A DNA stretch of 6,401 nt, taken from positions 1 to 6,401 of the forward strand of contig CADCPD010000010.1 in NCBI GenBank assembly GCA_902803265.1, written 5' to 3'. The DNA is from an uncultured bacterium (GTDB lineage: Bacteria; Cyanobacteriota; Vampirovibrionia; Gastranaerophilales; Gastranaerophilaceae). Of this stretch, positions 1-5,587 are shown piece after piece (within the stretch, counting starts at the first letter, position 1; each line of letters starts with the position of its first letter). A model generated the notes under the pieces. It searched no databases. It was not told the DNA's origin and saw only the letters and a program-made list of their open reading frames with translations. Made by a program: the position numbers and the translations under genes.

Positions 1-250
1 CATCGCCCAATATTTTTAACGAAGGAATTATTGTCACCAATTTTTGAGTTGAAGCCGGCGCCATCGGCATTTCGGAATTAAATTGATAAATCTGCTTAGG
101 TTTATCAATATTTTGAACAGATATACTTACAGCACTTTTAGGTACAACAGAATATTCAAACGCCTTATCCATAAATGATGGAATGTGTTTTGCCGCAGCA
201 AAATTCACACTCATCATAAAAAAAACAAAAGTAATTATTAATTTTTTCAT
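1..250 (-). CDS. dacB: D-alanyl-D-alanine carboxypeptidase/endopeptidase (PBP4-like, peptidase S13), N-terminal part only
   Basis: This is the first 83 codons of a gene that leaves the window on the left. The protein starts MKKLIITFVFF and has a classic signal peptide: KK, a hydrophobic core, and a likely cleavage after AAA near residue 20, so the product is exported. At residues 64-73 it reads APASTQKLVT, which fits the PAS-x-x-K active-site motif of S13 peptidases, with nucleophile Ser67 and Lys70. The preceding segment (SVVPKSAVSISVQNIDKPK, then a Y-x-F-N-S-E-x-P-M stretch) also matches the usual start of PBP4/DacB enzymes, where the protein trims or cleaves peptidoglycan peptide cross-links in the periplasm. 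The later SxN and KTG motifs lie outside the window, so family membership rests on the N-terminus. The start codon overlaps the stop of the nitrilase gene by 4 bp (ATGA) and is served by a strong ribosome binding site, so it is the last visible gene of that operon. Confidence 0.82.
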   Translation of the reverse strand, partial: MKKLIITFVFFMMSVNFAAAKHIPSFMDKAFEYSVVPKSAVSISVQNIDKPKQIYQFNSEMPMAPASTQKLVTIIPSLKILGD

Positions 251-1068
251 ACCGTTTTCACCTCATATTCACTATGTATATCATTTAGAACAGTACATTT
301 ATTTCTAAAATCATACATGTCTTTATCAAATTTAATTGTCGCATAAAGATAATTTTTTGTTTCATCTATTTCAGAAATTACCGTTCCATCATAACCAATA
401 ACTCGTGATAGACCAAGATTATAACTATCATCTTTTATTAAACCTGTTTGATTTATCGCAATAAAATTACATTGATTTTCAATTGCACGAGCAGACGTCA
501 ATGTTTGCCAAGGTATTTCTTTACCTTTTCCCCATGCTGCTACATTTACCAGTAAATCTGCACCGCTTTTTCTATATGCGCGGTATATTTCAGGAAATCT
601 AATATCATAACAAATAGTTAAGCCAGTCTTTATACCTTTAATATCAACCATAATTGGATTCTGGCCTACAGTCACATAAGAACCTTCTTTACAACCATAA
701 TAAGAATATAAATGAGATTTATTATAACTTGCTATTAAATCACCTTTATCATTTATCACTGGACAGGTATTGTAGTATTTATTTTCAGATGTAGTTATAG
801 AGCTTCCGCCTATTACATAAACATTATAGGTTTTAGCCAAATTCTTTAAAAAAAATGTTGTTTCACCTGTTTTTAAATCTTCGGCAGAATCTTGAAACAA
901 ATCAGGACTCCATCCGCAAGTCCAAACTTCTGGTAAGACTATTAAATCCGTACCTGCTTTAAAACCGGCATTAACTGCATTTTCTATTTTTTTATAATTC
1001 TGCTTTTTATCACCAAGAATAGATTGAATTTGTATTCCAAGTACGTTTAAAAATTCTTTCTTTTCCAT
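247..1068 (-). CDS. Carbon-nitrogen hydrolase (nitrilase superfamily, Nit2/omega-amidase-like)
   Basis: This is a cytoplasmic 273-residue amidase of the usual length for a single-domain nitrilase-superfamily enzyme. The Glu-Lys-Cys triad is complete: Glu47 in LIVLPEVW, Lys117 in SYNKSHLY, and nucleophile Cys153 in TICYDIRFPE. The second conserved glutamate is Glu128 (KEGSY). The CYDIRFPE signature and the SARAIENQ stretch (residues 192-199) place it near the Nit2/omega-amidase/YafV group, which hydrolyses small amides such as alpha-ketoglutaramate; the actual substrate cannot be read from sequence. No membrane segments are present, so it is not an apolipoprotein N-acyltransferase, which carries a nitrilase domain on a membrane anchor. 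The gene overlaps the acyltransferase gene upstream by 22 bp and the dacB-like gene downstream by 4 bp, so all three are probably co-transcribed. No clear Shine-Dalgarno precedes the ATG. A TAGATT hexamer lies 6 nt upstream, but this is weak evidence for a separate promoter. Confidence 0.88.
   Translation of the reverse strand: MEKKEFLNVLGIQIQSILGDKKQNYKKIENAVNAGFKAGTDLIVLPEVWTCGWSPDLFQDSAEDLKTGETTFFLKNLAKTYNVYVIGGSSITTSENKYYNTCPVINDKGDLIASYNKSHLYSYYGCKEGSYVTVGQNPIMVDIKGIKTGLTICYDIRFPEIYRAYRKSGADLLVNVAAWGKGKEIPWQTLTSARAIENQCNFIAINQTGLIKDDSYNLGLSRVIGYDGTVISEIDETKNYLYATIKFDKDMYDFRNKCTVLNDIHSEYEVKTV
258..264 (-). promoter_or_regulatory. Strong Shine-Dalgarno site of the dacB-like gene
   Basis: The minus strand reads GAGGTGA, seven bases that match the usual anti-Shine-Dalgarno complement (AGGAGGTGA) exactly, with 7 nt between it and the ATG at 250. 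It lies inside the 3' end of the nitrilase gene, so translation of the dacB-like gene can initiate on its own and be coupled to the upstream gene. It fixes the start at 250 and shows that this genome does use Shine-Dalgarno pairing, which makes its absence in front of other genes in the window meaningful. Confidence 0.7.
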
Positions 1069-1730
1069 ATCCCAAATCTAAATACCTCTTTAAATTTTTG
1101 CGGTGCAATTTCTTTCAATTGTTCCATAGAGTCTTGAACTTTTTGTCTGTATTGTTCTATATCTTCATCAGATGCATTTTCATCAATATATATAGGCTCA
1201 CCGTGAATAACGACAGCTTTTGTAATAAAAAACGGTACTCGCAAACCATCCCACCCCGGCAAAGTTAGGAGTGTTTTATGCGGAGAATACAAATATGTAG
1301 GAACTATTGGTTTTTGAGCCATTTTTGCTAATTTAACAACACCATCTTTTACAACTTCTTTAGGACCTCTTGGTCCATCAACCATTATTGCACCACTATC
1401 ACCATTTTGAATATTTTCAACAAATTCTTTGCTTCCACTTATACAACCCAAACGAGCAGACGAAGCTCTTACAACTTTTAGCCCCCATTTTTTTGTTATC
1501 TTTGCAACAATTTTCCCGTCTCTTGAATGACTTATCATTACATTCAACGGGCAACCATTATTTTTCATTGAGTGAACACTTAATTGATGAGCATGCCAGA
1601 TTGCATAAATACAATTTTCTTTAGGAACATTTATAGGTACAAATTCAGTCATATATGACTGAATTTTAAATATTCTATATATGAGAGAACCAAGTAGTTG
1701 AACGGTTCCTTCGTTTGATAGCCTAACCAT
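1047..1730 (-). CDS. Lysophospholipid acyltransferase family protein, DUF374 type
   Basis: This is a 227-residue protein of the DUF374 (COG2121) branch of the LPLAT superfamily, found mainly in Gram-negative bacteria and presumed to acylate a lipid or lipid A-type precursor at the inner membrane. Landmarks in order are WHAHQ (45-49), ISHSRDGKIVAKI (66-78; the catalytic S/H-x-x-D-G block, Asp71), RASSARLG (88-95), and VDGPRGPKEVVKDG (117-130; the DGPRGP motif is the most diagnostic), then PIVPTYLYSP (141-150). The N-terminus has only a modest hydrophobic stretch and no signal peptide. An in-frame TAG 15 nt upstream (1743-1745) means the ATG at 1730 is the earliest possible start. A TATAAT box lies 6 nt before it and there is no Shine-Dalgarno, suggesting a leaderless mRNA. 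It heads the operon with the nitrilase and dacB-like genes. Lipid handling plus peptidoglycan trimming suggests an envelope role (inference); the true acceptor is unknown. Confidence 0.85.
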   Translation of the reverse strand: MVRLSNEGTVQLLGSLIYRIFKIQSYMTEFVPINVPKENCIYAIWHAHQLSVHSMKNNGCPLNVMISHSRDGKIVAKITKKWGLKVVRASSARLGCISGSKEFVENIQNGDSGAIMVDGPRGPKEVVKDGVVKLAKMAQKPIVPTYLYSPHKTLLTLPGWDGLRVPFFITKAVVIHGEPIYIDENASDEDIEQYRQKVQDSMEQLKEIAPQKFKEVFRFGIWKRKNF

Positions 1731-1736
1731 AGGAAC

Positions 1737-1763
1737 ATTATACTATAAAAGTTTTTATTTCAA
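1737..1763 (-). promoter_or_regulatory. Candidate promoter of the acyltransferase-nitrilase-dacB operon
   Basis: On the minus strand a consensus -10 hexamer TATAAT occupies 1742-1737, with TTGAAA at 1763-1758 as a possible -35 box. The spacer is 15 bp, shorter than the ideal 17. The -10 ends 6 nt before the ATG at 1730, so transcription would begin at or next to the start codon. No terminator facing this way lies between here and ubiE, so read-through from ubiE is also possible. Confidence 0.5.
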
Positions 1764-1786
1764 AAAATTAGCTACCTGTATAATTG

Positions 1787-1800
1787 TTTTTCATGAAAAA
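1787..1800. repeat. Perfect 14-bp palindrome, possible operator
   Basis: The sequence TTTTTCATGAAAAA is a perfect palindrome about 57 bp upstream of the acyltransferase start and just downstream of a plus-strand TATAAT. A second inverted repeat, TTTAAT-ATA-ATTAAA, follows at 1807-1821. Sites of this shape can bind dimeric regulators, but short AT palindromes are common in AT-rich DNA, so this is only a candidate. Confidence 0.22.
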
Positions 1801-1853
1801 AATCGGTTTAATATAATTAAATCTTTTTCATACTTCCAGCTATTCTTAATTCC

Positions 1854-1882
1854 GGAGAGGCAATAAGCTTCTCCCTTTTTTT
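1854..1882 (+). terminator. Intrinsic terminator on the plus strand, next to the ubiE stop codon
   Basis: GGAGAGG (1854-1860) pairs with CTTCTCC (1868-1874), giving six Watson-Crick pairs and one G-T pair around a 7-nt loop. One C and then seven T (1876-1882) follow. The T tract ends one base before the ubiE stop codon (1884-1886, minus). On the minus strand the hairpin is followed by CGGAATTAAG and not by T, so it should not terminate ubiE. It works only on rightward transcription, for which no protein gene is visible. Confidence 0.62.
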
Positions 1883-1883
1883 A

Positions 1884-2567
1884 TTATTTTTTATTATTTC
1901 TAAAAAGCTCTGCTGCAACAACTTTAAAAGAATAATACTTTCTTTTAAGAAAAATATATCCTTTTTGTCTAAAGAAAGAAATAAGTTCTGTAGTATTTAA
2001 AAAAGTTTGTTTTGAGTTGATAAGATATTCATAAGAAGATTTTTTTCCGCTTAAAGTTGTAGTCAGTCTCGTTAGTAAATCAAATATCGAATTACCAAAA
2101 CCTCTATCACAACTAAAATCCAAATTTAAAAACTGTCCTTGAGGCTTTAAAACCCTTTGTATTTCATCTGCGACTCTTTCATAATTCTCAATATTTCTAA
2201 GCCCAAAACCAATTGTAACTATATCAAATGTATTATCTTCAAACGGTAATTCTCTACAATCAGCAATAAAAAATTGAATATTATTAATACGTTTTTTCTT
2301 ATTTTTATCATTTGCAATTTTGAGCATTTTTTCCGAGAAATCAACGCCTGTAATATTTGCTCTTTTGTTAATTTTATTCATATAAAAGGCTAAATCGCCT
2401 GTTCCGGTACACAAATCAAGAATTTTGTAATTATCTTCTATTTTCAACAACTTTAAACAATTTTTTTTAACACTCGTTTGCATCCCTAAAGATATAACTC
2501 TGTTAAAAAAATCATAATATTTTGATAAATCATCAAATAATGTCTTTACATATTCAGGACTTTTCAT
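1884..2567 (-). CDS. ubiE: Demethylmenaquinone/ubiquinone C-methyltransferase, UbiE/MenG family
   Basis: This is a 227-residue class I SAM methyltransferase that methylates the quinone ring carbon in menaquinone (or ubiquinone) synthesis, in the cytoplasm or at the membrane face. Family signatures are in the expected order: VKTLFDDLSKYYDFFNRVISLG (7-28, interrupted here only by normal family variation), the SAM motif I LDLCTGTGDLAF (50-61), GVDFSEKML (74-82), the acidic motif IADCRELPF (101-109), and the highly UbiE-specific DIVTIGFGLRNIENY (115-129). RVLKPQG (138-144) follows. The C-terminus, FKVVAAELFRNNKK, differs from the common GGIVALH-type ending but the length is normal. An in-frame TAA at 2576-2574 rules out an earlier start. 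The ATG lies 24 bp from the divergent glycosyltransferase ATG, with TACTAT 7 nt upstream and no Shine-Dalgarno. No minus-strand terminator follows, so its transcript may continue into the acyltransferase operon. Confidence 0.88.
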   Translation of the reverse strand: MKSPEYVKTLFDDLSKYYDFFNRVISLGMQTSVKKNCLKLLKIEDNYKILDLCTGTGDLAFYMNKINKRANITGVDFSEKMLKIANDKNKKKRINNIQFFIADCRELPFEDNTFDIVTIGFGLRNIENYERVADEIQRVLKPQGQFLNLDFSCDRGFGNSIFDLLTRLTTTLSGKKSSYEYLINSKQTFLNTTELISFFRQKGYIFLKRKYYSFKVVAAELFRNNKK

Positions 2568-2591
2568 AGATTTTATAGTAACATAGTTGAT
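2568..2591. promoter_or_regulatory. 24-bp divergent start region between ubiE and the glycosyltransferase
   Basis: Only 24 bp separate the two divergent ATG codons. For ubiE the minus strand carries TACTAT at 2580-2575, 7 nt before its ATG. For the glycosyltransferase the plus strand carries TAACAT at 2579-2584, 7 nt before its ATG. The two -10 candidates overlap almost completely, and any -35 contacts must lie inside the opposite coding region. No Shine-Dalgarno fits on either side. Both transcripts therefore look leaderless and may compete for polymerase; the -35 elements are not recognisable. Confidence 0.4.
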
Positions 2592-4265
2592 ATGGAATCG
2601 CTATCTCGAAAATACTTATTTTTTATTTTAGCTTTGCTAATCTTTATAGGGTTATCACTAAGACTTGTTTTTATTGATGCACCATTATGGTATGACGAAG
2701 CTCATTCTGTTTTAATTGCAAAAATGGAATTTCCGTTTGAAATTAACAAATATTTGATGAGTGTTGACTTACAACATACGCCGTTCTATTTTTATATATT
2801 GCATTTTTGGATAAATTTATTTGGAGAGAGTGATATAACGCTCAAAATTTTATCTTTGATATTCTCTCTTTGTTCTATTCCTGCAATTTATTTTCTTTCT
2901 GTTAAATTATTTGATAAAAAAACAGCACTTATTGCTCCTCTGTTATTAACATTCAATTCTTTTCACATAATATATTCTACAGAAGTCAGAATGTATTCTA
3001 TCATTATGTTTTTGTCTATTTTATCAGTAAACTATATTTATGATTATATAGAAACAAATAATAATAAATCTCTTATAAAACTATCAATAATAAACATCTT
3101 AATGCCTTACACGTTTACAGGAGCTTTTGTTTTTGTTTTGGCTCAAATTATCGCAGTTATAAGTGTTTTTGCAAAATGCAGAAATCTAAAACAATATATA
3201 ATTTCAAATCTGGTTGTAATTATTTGTCTTATTCCTTATTTCATTACGATTTATGGTTATCACTTAAAAAGAAGTGAGTTTTTATTATCACATGTAACAG
3301 AGTTCTCTCTTGCTAATATATTTGGGATTTTTCAAAATTTTCTTGCGCCGTTATGCGGATCAATTTTTTGGGCAACTTTAAATCCTTTTTATTTAAACAT
3401 TCAAACACTATTTTTTGTTTTTATTCCTGTATTTGTATCTGTATATCTAATTTACAAAGCAATAAAGAACTCTGATAAAAATATTCTTTTATTGGCGTTA
3501 ATAACCTTCATAACATTCTTTTTCTTTACGATATTTGCAATAAATAAAACCATCGTTATGGCGCCAAGATATTTAATTTTTATACTCCCATTAATGCTAA
3601 TTTTGGTTAATTCAGGTCTAACTAATTTTAAAAAGAAATTTTTAATAATATTTATTACCTACTATTGCCTTTTATCAGCCTACTATATATATACTGATCA
3701 AAACATTAAAGAATCAAAAATGAATTCATTATTAACATCCGTAAATTACATAAAAGCACTAAATCTAAACAACCAAGATATGGTTATAATGCCTTTTGCT
3801 TCTTCTGTTATATCACATTATACAGATAAAGATTTTCCAAAAACACCAAGAATTGAGGCTATTCAAGAACTAAGAATTTATAATAATAAAAATATATATG
3901 CTGATGAAACAATAAAAAGATTTAAAAACGAAAATACTAATGAAGTATTTAAAGAACTTATTTTATCAAAAAATTATATTTCTGAAAACTTTCATAAATA
4001 CATACTAAATACATTTGTAAACCCTGTTAAAAAAGATCATTATATTTTACTTGTTATTTTTGGACTAGATTCAGAAGTTCTGATGACAGAAGAAGATTTA
4101 CATAATTTTATAAAAACTCATGAAATGGATACTAATGTTATGGTGTTAAACGGAATTCTCTCAAAATTCTTTTTAGATATTCATAAAATCATTCAAGAAA
4201 AAGCTGTTTTAAAAGATACAAAAATAGTTAATGATAACGTATATTTTCTATATCAAAAACGATAG
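2592..4265 (+). CDS. Membrane glycosyltransferase of the GT-C fold, GT39/ArnT-PMT-like
   Basis: This is a 557-residue polytopic protein that should transfer a sugar from a polyprenyl-phosphate donor to a surface acceptor on the periplasmic side of the inner membrane. The first membrane helix (about residues 8-28) runs into APLWYDEAHS, with the catalytic Asp35-Glu36 pair of this superfamily. It is followed by LQHTPFYFYILHFW (60-73; family HPP-type motif, here HTP), SIPAIYFLSVKLF (95-107), FHIIYSTEVRMYSI (124-137), and APRYLIFILPL (324-334). About eleven hydrophobic segments reach to residue 367; the last 190 residues form a soluble, charged tail with no recognised domain. The acceptor (lipid A, glycan or protein) cannot be told. 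The coding sequence is visibly AT-richer than its neighbours in places. There is no Shine-Dalgarno and the start is probably leaderless. It ends 5 bp from the convergent HpcH-like gene, which may act on related surface sugars. Confidence 0.82.
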   Translation: MESLSRKYLFFILALLIFIGLSLRLVFIDAPLWYDEAHSVLIAKMEFPFEINKYLMSVDLQHTPFYFYILHFWINLFGESDITLKILSLIFSLCSIPAIYFLSVKLFDKKTALIAPLLLTFNSFHIIYSTEVRMYSIIMFLSILSVNYIYDYIETNNNKSLIKLSIINILMPYTFTGAFVFVLAQIIAVISVFAKCRNLKQYIISNLVVIICLIPYFITIYGYHLKRSEFLLSHVTEFSLANIFGIFQNFLAPLCGSIFWATLNPFYLNIQTLFFVFIPVFVSVYLIYKAIKNSDKNILLLALITFITFFFFTIFAINKTIVMAPRYLIFILPLMLILVNSGLTNFKKKFLIIFITYYCLLSAYYIYTDQNIKESKMNSLLTSVNYIKALNLNNQDMVIMPFASSVISHYTDKDFPKTPRIEAIQELRIYNNKNIYADETIKRFKNENTNEVFKELILSKNYISENFHKYILNTFVNPVKKDHYILLVIFGLDSEVLMTEEDLHNFIKTHEMDTNVMVLNGILSKFFLDIHKIIQEKAVLKDTKIVNDNVYFLYQKR

Positions 4266-4285
4266 TTTAACTATCCTAAATTTTT
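4255..4285. terminator. Compact bidirectional terminator containing both stop codons
   Basis: GATAGT (4261-4266) and ACTATC (4270-4275) form a perfect 6-bp stem with a TTA loop. The flanking AAAAA (4255-4259) and TTTTT (4281-4285) can extend it across an internal loop and supply a T tract in each direction. The TAG of the glycosyltransferase (4263-4265) and the TAG of the HpcH-like gene (4273-4271, minus) are symmetric halves of the stem. The stem is short and AT-rich, so its strength is uncertain. Confidence 0.48.
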
Positions 4286-5029
4286 ATAATAATCAAGAAC
4301 TTCAATTTTTTGATTAATTACTTGCAATCTTAATTCATCATCCTTTGTAATATATTCTTTATTTTTAATCCATTCAAGTTCAAATTTAAAAGCTAGAAGT
4401 AAATTATCTTCAAAATCTATATTATTTTTTGAAAGCGAAGCATCAAAAATAACTTTTCTTGTTTCAAAGGCAGAAAGAAAAATTAGTTTTTTCAAAAAAG
4501 GCAAAGACATCAAATCAACATTTCCGCCAACAATAAATTCTTTACCGTTATTATGACAAAAGCCCTGAAGCATAGATGCATATTCTTCCATTTTTTGGCA
4601 ATTAACAGTTGTTTTATCCATATTCAAAGAAGCTGTTAAATCACTTCTGCCAAAGACCATACCTTTTATATCCTGAGCGTCCTCGAAAAGATCATACAAA
4701 TATGTAAAAGCATTTTTTGTTTCAATATTCAGATATAAATTCGGTAAAACACCTCCATACAAAGTTTTAACCGTATTGATAAATTTTTTGACAGTATATG
4801 CCGATTCAACCATAGGCGCAACAATAGATTTTGCTTTCAAATCTCTAGCCTTTTTAACATCCAGTACACTCGTCGCACCACCAAGTTTTACTGTTAAATC
4901 AATATCATAATCTTGCAATAATTTTGAAAGATTACTTAATTCTGCATCTGAAACAACTTCACTTTCAAATTCTATTTTTACACCTTTTAAGTATTTTCTA
5001 TTTTTTAAATCTTCTAGAATACTTTCCAT
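4271..5029 (-). CDS. HpcH/HpaI aldolase - citrate lyase beta family protein, KxGG variant
   Basis: This is a 252-residue TIM-barrel protein of the HpcH/HpaI/CitE superfamily, which forms or cleaves C-C bonds next to a metal-bound pyruvate- or acyl-CoA-type enolate. The metal-binding pair is visible: Glu103 in YLNIETKNAF and Asp130 in VFGRSDLTASL, 27 residues apart as in HpcH. APMVESAYTV (71-80) matches the PMV-x-x-A stretch. Where HpcH and CitE have the catalytic Arg (VR-x-N/P), this protein has VKLGGATS (47-54), so Lys48 replaces Arg. From memory, a subfamily with KxGG, APMVES, NIET, GRxDL, a later GG (168-169) and FETRKVIF (188-195) occurs in surface-polysaccharide clusters. That fits the neighbouring glycosyltransferase, but the reaction is unknown. 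The start at 5029 lies only 16 nt past the terminator T tract, with TATTCT 6 nt upstream and no Shine-Dalgarno. It converges on the glycosyltransferase with a 5-bp gap. Confidence 0.68.
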   Translation of the reverse strand: MESILEDLKNRKYLKGVKIEFESEVVSDAELSNLSKLLQDYDIDLTVKLGGATSVLDVKKARDLKAKSIVAPMVESAYTVKKFINTVKTLYGGVLPNLYLNIETKNAFTYLYDLFEDAQDIKGMVFGRSDLTASLNMDKTTVNCQKMEEYASMLQGFCHNNGKEFIVGGNVDLMSLPFLKKLIFLSAFETRKVIFDASLSKNNIDFEDNLLLAFKFELEWIKNKEYITKDDELRLQVINQKIEVLDYYKNLG

Positions 5030-5035
5030 AATTAA

Positions 5036-5041
5036 AGAATA
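5036..5041 (-). promoter_or_regulatory. Candidate -10 box of the HpcH-like gene
   Basis: TATTCT reads on the minus strand 6 nt before the ATG at 5029. Any -35 element would fall in the loop side of the preceding terminator hairpin (about 5059-5064, TTTTAA, a poor match). The gene must either use this promoter, overlapping the terminator, or depend on read-through. No Shine-Dalgarno is present, so a leaderless start is the simplest reading. Confidence 0.33.
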
Positions 5042-5045
5042 ACAT

Positions 5046-5070
5046 AAAAAAAGGGGATTTAAAAATCCCC
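5046..5070 (-). terminator. Intrinsic terminator after the phage tail genes
   Basis: On the minus strand GGGGATT pairs with AATCCCC (5070-5053 overall) in a 7-bp stem with a 4-nt loop, followed by seven T (5052-5046). It begins 11 bp after the stop codon of the 164-residue phage-type gene. It closes that transcription unit and insulates the HpcH-like gene from it. Confidence 0.82.
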
Positions 5071-5081
5071 CGAAAACTTGA

Positions 5082-5576
5082 TTATTTACGTAAATTCTTA
5101 CTTAATACCGAAAAACATTCTTTAACAAATTCAAGTGTTGCGACCTCAACATACTTGTATTCTTCAAAGGATTTAAAGCAATCAAAATCAGGCATATGAT
5201 ATAGAACAACCTCAAATTTTTCACCTAAAGTTACAGCCAAAGAAATTGAAGGTAATATATCAGAAAAAAAGTCTTTAATACTACCATCTTTCATTTCTAT
5301 TTTACGTTTAACATAACCCAATGTTGTATAGAAAAAATCTTCATTAAATTGCTTAATTTTCTTCTGTTTTTCTTCTTCCTGATAATCAGGATTTAAAACA
5401 ATATCACCATTATCATAAATATAATAATTTATTCCATACTTATTGGCATTATCGTAAATATCTTGTGTTACCTCGACATTTTGGACATCATCGGAACAAT
5501 ATTCATCTCTTTCAATTTTAGATACATCAATACCGACTATTTTATTTTTGCTATTAATATTTGCATATATTGTCAT
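5082..5576 (-). CDS. Phage tail-associated protein, possibly a tail-fibre assembly or accessory protein
   Basis: This is a 164-residue soluble acidic protein without signal peptide or membrane helix. Residues 1-65 (MTIYANINSKNKIVGID, then IYDNGDIVLNPDYQEEE at 53-69) resemble the N-terminal segment of small phage proteins encoded next to tail fibres. A charged, helical linker KQKKIKQFNED (70-80) follows. Residues 82-109 (FYTTLGYVKRKIEMKDGS, then IKDFFSDILPS) form a second block; I remember similar text from phage tail regions but cannot name the family. The C-terminal 50 residues are a mixed alpha/beta part with no motif I recognise. It starts 9 bp after the tail-fibre-like gene, has a good Shine-Dalgarno, and is followed at once by a strong terminator, so it is the last gene of the tail operon. 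Its role in chaperoning or decorating the fibre is inferred from position. Confidence 0.5.
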   Translation of the reverse strand: MTIYANINSKNKIVGIDVSKIERDEYCSDDVQNVEVTQDIYDNANKYGINYYIYDNGDIVLNPDYQEEEKQKKIKQFNEDFFYTTLGYVKRKIEMKDGSIKDFFSDILPSISLAVTLGEKFEVVLYHMPDFDCFKSFEEYKYVEVATLEFVKECFSVLSKNLRK

Positions 5577-5580
5577 ATTA

Positions 5581-5587
5581 CCCCCTT
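5581..5587 (-). promoter_or_regulatory. Shine-Dalgarno site of the 164-residue phage gene
   Basis: The minus strand reads AAGGGGGTAAT directly before the ATG at 5576, matching the full complement AAGGAGGTGAT at 9 of 11 bases. The first bases overlap the TAA stop of the upstream tail gene, so termination and re-initiation are likely coupled. It contrasts with the non-phage genes here that lack any such site. Confidence 0.6.

Larger units (their letters stand above)
1784..1882 (+). ncRNA. Possible small RNA of about 60-90 nt, ending at an orphan intrinsic terminator
   Basis: The 153-bp gap between the acyltransferase and ubiE genes carries a good plus-strand terminator at its right end, yet no plus-strand coding gene lies upstream; the neighbours are both on the minus strand. 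Two TATAAT hexamers on the plus strand (1779-1784 and 1812-1817) could start a transcript near 1791 or 1824, though neither has a good -35 at the right distance. Reading frames inside are trivial (an ATG at 1793 stops after seven codons). It does not resemble any RNA family I recognise. The alternative is that the terminator only blocks antisense transcription into ubiE. Confidence 0.28.

Noticed and set aside
247..1068. Apolipoprotein N-acyltransferase (Lnt)
   Set aside because: Lnt has several membrane helices before its nitrilase domain; this protein is a single soluble domain of 273 residues.
1370..1624. Plus-strand open frame of 84 codons
   Set aside because: It is antisense to the DGPRGP and WHAHQ core of the acyltransferase gene, and its translation (His/Leu-rich) has no protein-like pattern or ribosome binding site.
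1793..1816. Seven-codon plus-strand ORF starting MKKIGLI
   Set aside because: It stops at once and lacks a ribosome binding site; only a chance frame in the spacer.
1854..1882. Hairpin as terminator of ubiE
   Set aside because: On the minus strand the stem is preceded by A and followed by CGGAATTAAG, so the T tract is on the wrong side; it can work only rightward.
5030..5081. Phage attachment site in the terminator region
   Set aside because: No tRNA end or direct repeat is visible within the window, and the other end of the element is absent, so an att site cannot be called.
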